Part shown: positions 16,193 to 24,563 of the stretch, in pieces
Layout of the letters: every line of letters begins with the position of its first letter
Numbering within the stretch: position 1 is the stretch's first letter
Translations under genes and position numbers: made by a program
From: Candidatus Saccharimonadota bacterium
GTDB taxonomy: Bacteria; Patescibacteriota; Saccharimonadia; Saccharimonadales; JAGQNK01
Length of the DNA stretch: 43,655 nt
Direction: 5' to 3'
Assembly (NCBI GenBank): GCA_020428105.1
Contig: JAGQNK010000005.1
Coordinates: 1 to 43,655, forward strand
Notes under the pieces: generated by a model
Seen by the model: only the letters and a program-made list of their open reading frames with translations
The model's database searches: none
What the model was told of the DNA's origin: nothing

Positions 16193-17326
16193 ATGGACTA
16201 TTCACAACAAGCACTGCAACGACACAAGGAACTAAAAGGCAAAATCAGTGTGACACTCAAAGACAAGCTAGACACTCGTGACAAACTCAGCATCTACTAC
16301 ACCCCCGGGGTTGGTGCAGTATCAAGCTATGTGGCTGAACATCCGGACGAAACCCGTGATTACACCTGGACTAACAATTCAGTTGCAGTCGTTTCCGATG
16401 GATCAGCCGTACTCGGGCTCGGCAATATAGGTCCAGAGGGTGCATTGCCTGTGATGGAAGGAAAGGCAATGCTTTTCAAGCATTTTGCTGATATCGATGC
16501 CGTACCTGTCGTATTGAATGTACACAGTGCAGATGAAATTGTTGCGACTGTCAAAGCAATCTCTCCCAGTTACGGCGGTATCAATCTGGAGGACATTGCC
16601 GCACCTTTGTGCTTCGAGGTCGAGGACCGATTAAAGGCGGAATTGGACATTCCAGTGTTTCATGATGATCAACACGGAACAGCAATTGTGGTTCTTGCTG
16701 GTCTAATCAATGCCATGAAAGTCATTGGTAAACAGTTAAAAGATACGAAGATTGTGGTAGTAGGAGCCGGAGCAGCAGGCACAGCTATTATTAGACTAAT
16801 TCACCTGTACGCATCACCAAACATTCTGGCCCTGGATAGTCGTGGCATCATCAGCTCAGGCCGACAGGATCTCAACGCAGAGAAAAAGAAACTCCTAGAG
16901 TTTACCAATCCGTCAGACGAAGATGGAACATTAAATGATGCCATGAATGGTGCCGATATTTTCATTGGTGTATCAAAAGCTGGTTTAGTTACACCCGAAA
17001 TGATTAAAAACATGGCGTCTAATCCGATTATTTTTGCTATGGCAAACCCAACGCCAGAAATTATGCCAGACCTCGCCAAATCAGCAGGTGCAGCCATCGT
17101 AGCCACAGGCCGTAGCGATTTCCCGAATCAAGTCAACAACTCTCTGGCTTTCCCTGGAATATTTCGCGGTGCGCTAGACAACAGAGTAACTAGGATAACC
17201 GATCAGCATAAACTAAAAGTCGCAGAGGTAATTGCATCCCTAGTAGATAACCCATCACCGGATGTAATCATCCCAAGCAACCTAGACGACCGCCTGGTAC
17301 CGGCAATCGCAAAAGTAATTGTTTAG
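16193..17326 (+). CDS. NAD(P)-dependent malic enzyme
   Basis: 377 residues, the short bacterial form. It converts malate to pyruvate and CO2 with reduction of NAD(P). YTPGV (36-40), VSDGSAVLGLGNIG (67-80), the catalytic Lys in EGKAM (K91), NLEDI (131-135) and FHDDQHGTA (156-164) are all present, followed by a Rossmann domain with VVVGAGAAGTA and the AMANPTPE motif. The start is the ATG at 16193, where similarity begins; an upstream TTG would add ten residues with no family similarity. A TACAAT box ends 7 nt before it without a Shine-Dalgarno sequence. It overlaps pilB by four nucleotides at the 3' ends. Confidence 0.94.
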   Translation: MDYSQQALQRHKELKGKISVTLKDKLDTRDKLSIYYTPGVGAVSSYVAEHPDETRDYTWTNNSVAVVSDGSAVLGLGNIGPEGALPVMEGKAMLFKHFADIDAVPVVLNVHSADEIVATVKAISPSYGGINLEDIAAPLCFEVEDRLKAELDIPVFHDDQHGTAIVVLAGLINAMKVIGKQLKDTKIVVVGAGAAGTAIIRLIHLYASPNILALDSRGIISSGRQDLNAEKKKLLEFTNPSDEDGTLNDAMNGADIFIGVSKAGLVTPEMIKNMASNPIIFAMANPTPEIMPDLAKSAGAAIVATGRSDFPNQVNNSLAFPGIFRGALDNRVTRITDQHKLKVAEVIASLVDNPSPDVIIPSNLDDRLVPAIAKVIV

Positions 17327-18924
17327 CCGATTACACGATAAACTTCCTGGAGTGTCGTTTCACCTGCAATAACTTTTAGAATACCATCCTGGAGCATTGT
17401 ACGCATACCACTCTCGATGGCAGCCTTTTCAATCTCTTGTACACTAGGATTATGATCACCTCGTAACACCTTGACGACATCGCCTTCCATAAGGAACTGC
17501 TCTCTTAGTACAATCTGACCCTTAAAACCATATGGGTTATCTTCCGACGAGCCGGGTTCATATAACTGCAAGTTAGATAAATCAGGTTTTTCGATCCCTT
17601 CCGGGAGACCATCGACAATCTCTTGAATACTCTGTAGAGTTGTTTCATCTGGGGTATATGGCGTCTTGCAGTCGTCGTCCAGTCGCCTGACTAGACGCTG
17701 GGCCATTACTAAACGGATAGCAGATACAAACAGTGGGTTCTGGCCAATAATATCTGCTAGCCTTGTGAGAGCGGCAGCAGCAGAACCGGCATGAAAGGTC
17801 GACAGCACCAAATGTCCTGTAAGCGCCGCCTGTAATGCCGTTTTGGCCGTATCCATATCGCGAATCTCACCCACCATAACGATATCTGGATCGAGTCGCA
17901 AAACGGCACGCAGTTTTTCGGCAAAGCTAATTTCTTGGGAGCTTTTGGTAGAAACAGTTATCTGGGTTATCCCTTCAAACTGATACTCGACAGGGTCTTC
18001 TATAGTAATGACCTTGTGTTCCTCGGTATTTAGAGTGTTAAGCATAGAATAAAGAGTTGTCGTCTTTCCAGAACCTGTCGGCCCCACTACCAGCACCAAA
18101 CCGTTAGGCTTAGAAACGATTCCATCCACGACAGCGCGCTCTTGCTCCGACAGGCCTAGCTTATCGAGCTGATACATTTCTTGATCCATATTGAAAAGAC
18201 GCATCACAACATCCATACCCGTAATGGTCGGTACAGTCTCCAGACGAAGGTTAATGTCTACTTCCGACCCATCTGCCATACGAACACGCTGAGCAATATG
18301 TCCTTGCTGAGCTTCGTCAGAGGCAGTAGATACATTACCTGCGCTCGCAATAGCCGAGATAAGTATTCGATACTTTTCATTACTGATCTTTGCTATTGGG
18401 TGTAATACGCCATCAATTCGGAAACGCACGCGTACATACTCCTTCTGAGTCTCCATGTGGATATCGGACGAATTCAATTTGTGAGCTTGTTGTACCAAGT
18501 ATGCCAGCATATCGTCTGCCCGAACTTGTTCAAGGGTCGATGATACTGCAGCAACAATATCTTCTTTACCTGCTTCGTTGATAGAAATATCTTTATACTC
18601 CACAGTCTTTGGAGGATCATACAACCGCATGTATTCACGAAAGCCAACATCAGAAATTAGCCCAAAAGCTACTCGTTGGTCCAAGAAACGGTGTCGCAAA
18701 TTCTCCATAGTAGTCTGAGAAGTGGTATTTGTTACACCAAACGTAACATTGTGACTATCAGCCCTAAGTGGAATAACTCGTAGATTGTATAGCTCTTGCG
18801 TGTCTAGAAGCTCTTTATACAGAATCTTATCTGTGATTTGCGAAGTATCGATATAATTTAGCCCCAAAATTTGGGCTCTTCGTTGAGTGTTCAGCTCTTC
18901 GTCTCGGCGGGCGTCCTGGCTCAT
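17323..18924 (-). CDS. pilB: type IV pilus assembly ATPase PilB (GspE family)
   Basis: 533 residues. It is a cytoplasmic hexameric ATPase that powers pilus extension. An N-terminal GspE-N-like domain (about 10-130) is followed by the catalytic domain with Walker A GPTGSGKT (281-288), the Asp box ITIEDPVEYQ, Walker B LRLDPDIVMVGEIRD and the His box TGHLVLSTFHAG. Of the four-cysteine zinc site usual in PilB/GspE, only one Cys remains (RRLDDDCKTPY). The start MSQDARRDE at 18924 is chosen because a longer frame would run antisense through the neighbouring RNA methyltransferase gene and has no family similarity. TATAAT lies 4 nt upstream. The other pilus genes are not here. In episymbiotic Saccharibacteria type IV pili serve motility and host contact. 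Confidence 0.93.
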   Translation of the reverse strand: MSQDARRDEELNTQRRAQILGLNYIDTSQITDKILYKELLDTQELYNLRVIPLRADSHNVTFGVTNTTSQTTMENLRHRFLDQRVAFGLISDVGFREYMRLYDPPKTVEYKDISINEAGKEDIVAAVSSTLEQVRADDMLAYLVQQAHKLNSSDIHMETQKEYVRVRFRIDGVLHPIAKISNEKYRILISAIASAGNVSTASDEAQQGHIAQRVRMADGSEVDINLRLETVPTITGMDVVMRLFNMDQEMYQLDKLGLSEQERAVVDGIVSKPNGLVLVVGPTGSGKTTTLYSMLNTLNTEEHKVITIEDPVEYQFEGITQITVSTKSSQEISFAEKLRAVLRLDPDIVMVGEIRDMDTAKTALQAALTGHLVLSTFHAGSAAAALTRLADIIGQNPLFVSAIRLVMAQRLVRRLDDDCKTPYTPDETTLQSIQEIVDGLPEGIEKPDLSNLQLYEPGSSEDNPYGFKGQIVLREQFLMEGDVVKVLRGDHNPSVQEIEKAAIESGMRTMLQDGILKVIAGETTLQEVYRVIG

Positions 18925-18956
18925 ATGTATTATATTTAAGCATAAGGAGTGACATT

Positions 18957-18965
18957 TGATAAGAT
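18957..18965 (+). promoter_or_regulatory. extended -10 box next to the TrmH-family gene start
   Basis: TGATAAGAT (TGn plus TAAGAT) ends 6 nt before the ATG at 18972. No Shine-Dalgarno sequence lies between. It shares a 47-nt divergent region with pilB. Confidence 0.5.
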
Positions 18966-18971
18966 ATATTG

Positions 18972-19469
18972 ATGAAAAGACTTGTTCTAATTGCCCATAA
19001 CCTCCGGAGTTGTCATAACGTTGGCTCCATTCTGCGCACCGCAGATGGCTTGGGGGTAGAACGAGTATTTTTAACTGGATATACTCCCTATCCGTTGCAG
19101 GACAATGACAATCGACTGCCCCATATGGCACGCAAGACGCACAAACAAATATCCAAAACCGCACTGGGGGCAGAGGATGCCGTAAATTGGTCTTTTACAC
19201 CAGATATATTCAGTGTTATTGACAGCTTGCGGGCAGATAATTTTCAGATCATTGCAATCGAGCAAAGCAAAGAGTCCATAGAGTTACCTGACCTAAAATC
19301 ATCGGAAGATATAGCGCTAATCGTTGGTCGAGAAATCGAAGGAATAGAGCAAGAAGTACTTTACGCTTGTGACAAGGTAGTGGAAATTCCAATGTTCGGC
19401 AGTAAGGAGTCATACAACGTTGCCCAAGCTGCAGCCATGGCTTTGTATCACTGCAAGTTCTACGCATAA
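18972..19469 (+). CDS. TrmH/SpoU family RNA ribose methyltransferase
   Basis: 165 residues, consistent with a small SPOUT-fold 2'-O-methyltransferase without the extra RNA-binding domain. Motif 1 is HNLRSCHNVGSILRTADG near the N-terminus, motif 2 is ALIVGREIEGIEQEVL, and motif 3 is IPMFGSKESYNVAQAAAMALY, which form the trefoil-knot SAM site. The arginine in motif 1 used for catalysis is retained. The RNA target (tRNA or rRNA) cannot be told. The ATG at 18972 is preferred over the adjacent TTG. It is divergent from pilB and ends 129 nt from the phage-tail-like cassette that comes towards it. Confidence 0.9.
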   Translation: MKRLVLIAHNLRSCHNVGSILRTADGLGVERVFLTGYTPYPLQDNDNRLPHMARKTHKQISKTALGAEDAVNWSFTPDIFSVIDSLRADNFQIIAIEQSKESIELPDLKSSEDIALIVGREIEGIEQEVLYACDKVVEIPMFGSKESYNVAQAAAMALYHCKFYA

Positions 19470-19570
19470 ATAGTCAGCAGAAATTTGAAGAAGTACCGAT
19501 GTTCAACGGATAACACAACCACACAAAAAGTATTATGAAAAATTTTGTGAAGTGATCGTAGTAGATTGAA

Positions 19571-19594
19571 TCAAGATTGATCAATATTTCTTGA
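19571..19594. other. AT-rich inverted repeat downstream of the tail-like cassette
   Basis: TCAAGA and TCTTGA flank an inner palindrome ATTGATCAAT, just past the stop of the last cassette gene (19599). It may mark the transcript end but lacks a T-run. The surrounding 129 nt (19470-19598) hold nothing else I can support. Confidence 0.25.
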
Positions 19595-19598
19595 AGTT

Positions 19599-20153
19599 CT
19601 AAACATCCATCCACATTAATGCGTTCAGGTCGTCTAGGTTAGGCTCTGGGACGGGCTGCCAAGTTGCCTCATTACCATCCGTTGTCAGAATATGGGCTAC
19701 ATGACCAGTTTGAACCGGTAGTAAAGCATTCAACGCTGCTGTAGCACTTGTTTGTCCTGTCCCACCATGCTCAATTGTGACCACACCAGTGACATTGGAA
19801 GCAGTTCCAGTGATATTCGCACCGACTGTACTTGTGAATGTCTTCTCGCCGGTAATGGTTTGGTCACTTTCGAGATCAACAAAGTTTTTAACCGTTGAGC
19901 CGGTACCACCTTGATCTATTGGTAACGCGTTAATAAGTGACGTCGACGTGACAGTAGGATTATCTGCCACGCCTCCAAGATCCCCAGAAAGCATCACCTT
20001 TCCCTTGACGGTATTCGTCGCGTCTGGCGTATCAGAAAACTCTACGTCTTCAATCTTTAATGTGCCGTCTGGATTGTGTCCTACGGAGAGGAAATCGTTA
20101 AGTACAATACCCCAAGTATTAAAGTCCTGTCCAGGAATTGGTAAACGTGCCAT
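19599..20153 (-). CDS. phage tail-fibre-like protein
   Basis: 184 residues without signal peptide or membrane segment. The N-terminus LPIPGQDFNTWGIVLNDFL followed by HNPDGTLK (27-33) is a motif I associate with tail-fibre-type proteins in phages and CPR genomes (from memory; not searched). Two copies of the tail-fibre signature GGTG are present (82-85 in DQGGTGST and 130-133 in HGGTGQTSATAALNALLP); GGTG-x-T-A repeats are widespread in phage tail fibres. The end DDLNALMWMDV is short and hydrophobic. It is the last gene of the cassette, 64 nt after its upstream neighbour. The likely role is a trimeric fibre or adhesin; the binding target is unknown. Confidence 0.65.
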   Translation of the reverse strand: MARLPIPGQDFNTWGIVLNDFLSVGHNPDGTLKIEDVEFSDTPDATNTVKGKVMLSGDLGGVADNPTVTSTSLINALPIDQGGTGSTVKNFVDLESDQTITGEKTFTSTVGANITGTASNVTGVVTIEHGGTGQTSATAALNALLPVQTGHVAHILTTDGNEATWQPVPEPNLDDLNALMWMDV

Positions 20154-20217
20154 GATATTTTTGTTTTTTATGTTTTGGTTTATTCGTTAACAACATAAAT
20201 ATAGCACAGAATTATAT

Positions 20218-21483
20218 TTAGGAATAGTTTATTTGATATATAAGACGCAGAGTTTGTGTATTACTTTTGGCAACAGGACTCGGAAGCAATGCTCTGGTGC
20301 CCATTCCATCCAATCTACATCTGTACACATAGTTTGTTGCTTGCGGCAAAGCAACTTCATGCGCTGATATCATGTCTAGGTCATATCCAGAATTAAGGTT
20401 TGTAGAATAATTTGCCACACTAGGCGTAAATACGCTAGTCGATATCTCTACCGATTTCTTATTACCATTGGTGTCCCAAGCCTGTATACCAGTAGCACCT
20501 GAGTATCTCATCCATAATAGATTCTTCGTTGGCTCCCAAGCCAACCCACTTACGACCGCCGTGGGGTTGGTAACGAAAGTAAAATTACTAACATCACTGC
20601 CATCGGTCGTATTTATCTTCCATGCAGTATGGCTGGAACCGCTATCTTGGGTAATCGTCCATAGGTCATTACCATCATATGCTAGTGCAATATAGTTTCG
20701 TGTTGTAACGGCAAATGGTCCTGTTTGAAGAACTCCAGCTGAATTGTAGGCGGCGATGCGTCGTGCCGAGCTGTTGTCGCCAATCACCCACAAGAAATCA
20801 TTTGTATTATCCCAAGCCAGTCCTCGTATTGCCGTAAACTGCGCATTAGTATTAAAGGTTGTAGTTTGAGCATATATCCCATTTAATACAGACACGACGG
20901 TGTTGCCCGAACTTCCAAAAGCTAACGCGCTATCTGCTCGTGCAAAACGCGCCCAATTACCATTGCTGGCGTAATCTTGCATACGAGTCATAGAAACACG
21001 GAATATTGGCGAGGTGTCTGACAAGGTCTGCTGAACAGAATCCACCCAACCAACAGACCCAATCGTCCCAACCGCAGCATGACTTGGCCAGTCAAACACC
21101 CACTTAACTGATCCGGAGTTTGCCTCTAGTTGCAGAGTCGCTACCGTCGCACGCCATATATCTGTACCCGCATAAGTTGATTTAAGCCCGTATCCAATAG
21201 TATTACCGGGCATATACCATTCATTAGTCGCATCTTCGGCGAGCGTAGAATTGGTCAAGACGATAGCATTCGCTGCACTATGTGGAGCATAGTCTGTATC
21301 AGAAACTCCCAGTGCACTGAGTCCTGATTTTAACGCATTGCGCTGTAACCAGCTTCCATATTCGTTAGTCTGATTAGATGAAAAATTGTGCGCTTGTGTC
21401 ACAAAGTCCAACTTGCCAGACACGGCATCACGCAACTCTATCTTGACTATTCCTTCTCGGTAAATTGGCGTGTTATTTCTCAT
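20218..21483 (-). CDS. virion-like beta-propeller protein, paralogue B
   Basis: 421 residues, family not named. Residues 1-170 form a domain shared with the next gene (REGIVKIELRDA at the start, then NEWYMPGNTIGYGLKSTYAG and KWVFDWPSHAAVGTIGSVGW). From about 210 on, repeats with GLAWDNTNDFLWVIG, IALAYDGNDLWTIT and GLAWEPTKNLLWMRY look like blades of a beta-propeller. The final block DGMGTRALLPSP..TQTLRLIYQINYS is nearly the same in the paralogue. There is no signal peptide. It begins 6 nt after the stop of the upstream paralogue, so translation is probably coupled. A structural or receptor-binding part of a tail-like particle is the best guess. Confidence 0.6.
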   Translation of the reverse strand: MRNNTPIYREGIVKIELRDAVSGKLDFVTQAHNFSSNQTNEYGSWLQRNALKSGLSALGVSDTDYAPHSAANAIVLTNSTLAEDATNEWYMPGNTIGYGLKSTYAGTDIWRATVATLQLEANSGSVKWVFDWPSHAAVGTIGSVGWVDSVQQTLSDTSPIFRVSMTRMQDYASNGNWARFARADSALAFGSSGNTVVSVLNGIYAQTTTFNTNAQFTAIRGLAWDNTNDFLWVIGDNSSARRIAAYNSAGVLQTGPFAVTTRNYIALAYDGNDLWTITQDSGSSHTAWKINTTDGSDVSNFTFVTNPTAVVSGLAWEPTKNLLWMRYSGATGIQAWDTNGNKKSVEISTSVFTPSVANYSTNLNSGYDLDMISAHEVALPQATNYVYRCRLDGMGTRALLPSPVAKSNTQTLRLIYQINYS

Positions 21484-21489
21484 GCTTTC

Positions 21490-22794
21490 TCAACTATAGT
21501 TAAACTCATAAGTTACCCGCAACGTCTGAGAATTTGTTTTTGTAATAGGCGATGGCAACAATGCGCGTGTGCCCATGTCATCCAAACGAACACTGAATAT
21601 GTAATTATTATCATAAGTATGTCTTGGCAACAGTAGTGTGTTGTCATTCAGGAGATCAAAATATGTCGTCGCATAATATGTATCATAATAGTAATAATTG
21701 TAATTATACCCCCCGACATACGAGGAACCATCCCACGCATTCAATGATGTCAAATAACCAGTGCTGCTCCCAGAAACCGTATACCTACGCATTCTTTGCC
21801 AATTGCTACTTGCTGGATAATATCCCCCTGTTACTAATAGTGTATTTGTTGCGCTATCCCAGCAGATGTCTCTACCTACATCAAGCCCCCAGTAGGTTAC
21901 AGTGTTTGAATCCCCTAAATTTGCGCTGAAATTACTGATATCCACTCCAGAAAATGAAATCTTATAGACGTTCGTATCATTCCTGGCTGTGGTCCACAGA
22001 CCAGAACCGTCAGAGGTCAGTCCTCTGTAACTACGTGCGGTCACAGAAATCGGTCCGTCAACCAATGTACCAGTATCGCTGTACGACGCTATTTGATTAC
22101 CGCTAATAACCCACAGTTTATTTGTACCACTATCCCAGCAAAGCCCACTGACGCTAATTGTCGTAAAGCTGCTAATCGTAGCCAAATTAGAATCATATAC
22201 CGTTACTGTTGTACCACTTCCTCTAAACAAATATCCGTCAGAACGCCTTATGGCTATTGGATACACTCCAGGAAATGATCTAGACTCTATCAATGAGCTT
22301 GAGGCCATAAAGCTTGTGGTGTCCATATTGTTTGCCCAGCAAACTGAGCCAATCGTGCCGTTCGCGGCATGGACTGGCCAGTCAAACACCCACTTCGTTT
22401 TGGATGAACTAGTGCTACTCAAAGTTGCATTTGGCGTACCTCTTAAAATGTCTGGACCTGAATAAGTAGATTTGTTCGCCCAGCCAACCATATCACCAGG
22501 TATAAACCATTCGTCTGTAGGGTTCGCAGGACTTACACTGTTTGAGAGCACAATTGAATCAAAACATTCTATAACAGAAGTATCTGTATCAGCAGTAGAG
22601 TTTAAACCACTAATTCCGCTCTTGAAACTTACTCTTTGTAGATATTGTAGATATTGCCTGCCAAGATTTGCAATGAAGTTGTGCTTCTGCTCCCGCCTCA
22701 GCAATTTGTTCGACCTGGCGTCAAAAAGTTCTACCGTAACATCTCCACGAATCTGATCTATGATTTGACTAGTATTGATTAACTCATTGAGCAT
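21490..22794 (-). CDS. virion-like beta-propeller protein, paralogue A
   Basis: 434 residues, homologous along most of its length to the downstream gene: same N-domain (IRGDVTVELFDARSNKLL, TDEWFIPGDMVGWANKSTYSG, KWVFDWPVHAANGTIGSVCW), similar propeller-like repeats (GLCWDSGTNKLWVIS, DICWDSATNTLLVTG) and the same C-terminal block (DDMGTRALLPSPITKTNSQTLRVTYEFNYS). It differs by a tyrosine-rich insertion (GGYNYNYYYYDTYYATTYF) near residues 360-380. There is no signal peptide. A TATATT box ends 8 nt before the ATG, so an internal promoter is possible. It is 31 nt downstream of the LamG gene. Tandem duplication with diverged propellers suggests two ligand specificities (inference). Confidence 0.6.
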   Translation of the reverse strand: MLNELINTSQIIDQIRGDVTVELFDARSNKLLRREQKHNFIANLGRQYLQYLQRVSFKSGISGLNSTADTDTSVIECFDSIVLSNSVSPANPTDEWFIPGDMVGWANKSTYSGPDILRGTPNATLSSTSSSKTKWVFDWPVHAANGTIGSVCWANNMDTTSFMASSSLIESRSFPGVYPIAIRRSDGYLFRGSGTTVTVYDSNLATISSFTTISVSGLCWDSGTNKLWVISGNQIASYSDTGTLVDGPISVTARSYRGLTSDGSGLWTTARNDTNVYKISFSGVDISNFSANLGDSNTVTYWGLDVGRDICWDSATNTLLVTGGYYPASSNWQRMRRYTVSGSSTGYLTSLNAWDGSSYVGGYNYNYYYYDTYYATTYFDLLNDNTLLLPRHTYDNNYIFSVRLDDMGTRALLPSPITKTNSQTLRVTYEFNYS

Positions 22795-22825
22795 AGCTGT
22801 TTAATATATTCTACATGCTTATTGC

Positions 22826-24064
22826 TTACGTTTCTACATCTTCCACAGGTAAATTTCTGTACAGTGTATTGTCGACGACTAAAATTTCATCCTGTAATTG
22901 AACTTCGGTGTTCAGGGTCTCTGTAGGAAGTCCATAGTACACATATCCATCCAAGACATTGATTTCCTGAATGGCAGACACTCCTGTTTCTGGTCCGACA
23001 ACCTCATCAACAGGCATACTTCTATAAATATAATCATCTGTTATTGATATATTTATTAATGAAAAAGGCGCATCAGCATCGTACGAGTCCGTAGGTAGCA
23101 TTTGATAAATATATGAGTCATTAATGGTGATTATATCTAGTAAAGAAGTAGTACTTATTGTTGACTCTGCTGGGTCTGTTGCATACTGATGTGTATCTTC
23201 TACCAAAATATACAGTGCATTGTTGTCAGTAATAATTGGAGCAGCTCCTGAAGATCGCCCCAGCCCTTGAAGACTTGCACCCTGGGAGCTAGTCAACGAG
23301 GATGGGACCAATAACTGCTCTGAGTTGCGGCGAAATGGGGCGTATGGATCCTGCCATAGTTGCCAAACTTCAGTATCTGACAAAGGCCTATCCCATAAGT
23401 ACATCGGCCCTAGATATCCGTTGAACTTATTGGTCCCATCAACTACACTGCCGATGGCGATACTTTCTATTGTAGAGCCCGGATATCCCGCAGCCTCGTT
23501 GTAAACAACGTAATGCACAGGTTGGCGAGGTTGCCACGATAAGCTCTTCTCACTTCTGAGCTGTGCTGGGGGTAGCAAGAGATTATCATAAACCGCAACC
23601 ACAAGTACCATGTCATTCACGACAAAGTCTTCCACTGGCAAAATGGAATAGCTATCGGCAATAGAGTGTTTTTGCCATGCCCAAATACCTTGTGAATCTT
23701 GCCAAGCACCAAAATGACGTTCACTAGGACCTTGTAGAGTGAAAATTGCTTGTTCACTGCCACCTATCGCACTGAACTTAACCCAATATGCAAAAGTCCA
23801 CCTTTCTGGCATAATCCAGGAAATTGAGCTACTTAAGGCCAGTGAGTCCGTACCGTTGAAGGAAGTCGTTACAATGCCACCTTGTCGTACCATACTAGTA
23901 TTACTAAGCCCTATATCGGCAACGCTACCGACATATCCATAGTTCTTAAGTAAATTATTGCCATCAACCGCCACATAAGCCAGCGCCAAACCAGAAGCGA
24001 TATACTTGGAATTATTATCAATCGGCCTAAATGGCAAGGTAGGGATAGTAAGATTGATTGGCAT
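22826..24064 (-). CDS. LamG/concanavalin-like phage structural protein with C-terminal repeats
   Basis: 412 residues. The region from about 60 to 255 is a LamG-type lectin-like sandwich (FNGTDSLAL, WTFAYWVKFSA, IESIAIGS, NGYLGPMYLWDRPLSDTEVWQLWQDPYAPFRR). The last string, with a ...LSDTEV..L..DPYAPF ending, is typical of LamG domains in phage tail proteins. After a low-complexity linker (256-280) come five short repeats (283-412) carrying Y-[IVL]-Y-x-x-[LM]-P or a variant, spaced 26-35 residues. No signal peptide. Its ATG follows the upstream stop by one nucleotide, indicating coupled translation. Carbohydrate or host-surface binding is likely but unproven. Confidence 0.68.
   Translation of the reverse strand: MPINLTIPTLPFRPIDNNSKYIASGLALAYVAVDGNNLLKNYGYVGSVADIGLSNTSMVRQGGIVTTSFNGTDSLALSSSISWIMPERWTFAYWVKFSAIGGSEQAIFTLQGPSERHFGAWQDSQGIWAWQKHSIADSYSILPVEDFVVNDMVLVVAVYDNLLLPPAQLRSEKSLSWQPRQPVHYVVYNEAAGYPGSTIESIAIGSVVDGTNKFNGYLGPMYLWDRPLSDTEVWQLWQDPYAPFRRNSEQLLVPSSLTSSQGASLQGLGRSSGAAPIITDNNALYILVEDTHQYATDPAESTISTTSLLDIITINDSYIYQMLPTDSYDADAPFSLINISITDDYIYRSMPVDEVVGPETGVSAIQEINVLDGYVYYGLPTETLNTEVQLQDEILVVDNTLYRNLPVEDVET
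22829..23218 (-). repeat. tandem protein repeat, Y-I-Y-x-x-L-P type
   Basis: Within the LamG protein, ALYILVE (283), YIYQMLP (318), YIYRSMP (345), YVYYGLP (374) and TLYRNLP (400) recur at intervals of 35, 27, 29 and 26 residues. The last four are preceded by I/V-x-D/N and followed by an acidic stretch. The repeats are diverged at DNA level. Confidence 0.75.
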
Positions 24065-24065
24065 A

Positions 24066-24560
24066 TTAGTATTGGTACGTAGTTAAGCTCACCTTAACGT
24101 CTGAAGAAGTATTGAATGTCGCATGACCACTGAGCGTCGACATTACTCCATAAAGGCTAGTACCGTCACATTGATACGTTAAACCAATCGCTGGTAAACT
24201 GACGGCTCTGTTATTCATGAATGGTGTTGGAGCTGGGAACGAAATAGTGCCTATATAGTACTGACCCATGTCCGTATCCGAGAAATTCAGGGTCATTTTA
24301 TCGCCAGCACTACCTACAGATCCGGAAAAAATATGTAGGTCTGTCGCGCCAAGCACATTAGAAAGATCTACAATTGATGCAGTTGTAATTGTTCCGTACC
24401 CACCCGATAGTCTTGATGCGTTTGAGATTGTTATTATAGTCCCCAACTGTTGGTTCGCAACATAATTGCCACCTGTCGTAGATAATCCATTCAGACTAAA
24501 CGACAATCTCCGAACTGTAGGCCTTGGGTCAACTTGGTTAATATTTGACGAAAGAGCCAT
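24066..24560 (-). CDS. small beta-rich virion-like protein
   Basis: 164 residues, family not recognised. It is rich in Thr, Ser, Gly and alternating hydrophobics, with segments such as GTIITISNASRLSGGYGTI and DKMTLNFSDTDMGQYYIGTISFPAPTPF, as in beta-sandwich capsid-decoration or tail proteins. It has one Cys and no signal peptide or membrane segment. It lies between the 110-residue gene (3-nt gap) and the LamG gene (1-nt gap), so all three must be co-translated. A structural component is inferred from position and composition only. Confidence 0.55.
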   Translation of the reverse strand: MALSSNINQVDPRPTVRRLSFSLNGLSTTGGNYVANQQLGTIITISNASRLSGGYGTITTASIVDLSNVLGATDLHIFSGSVGSAGDKMTLNFSDTDMGQYYIGTISFPAPTPFMNNRAVSLPAIGLTYQCDGTSLYGVMSTLSGHATFNTSSDVKVSLTTYQY

Positions 24561-24563
24561 AAC

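Noticed and set aside
18925-19164. 80-residue N-terminal extension of PilB
   Set aside because: It is antisense to the TrmH-family gene, is rich in Cys/His/Leu without PilB similarity, and MSQDARRDE is a normal family start.
22829-23218. Possible CRISPR array or DNA repeat
   Set aside because: The periodicity exists in the protein only; DNA copies are diverged and lie within one reading frame.
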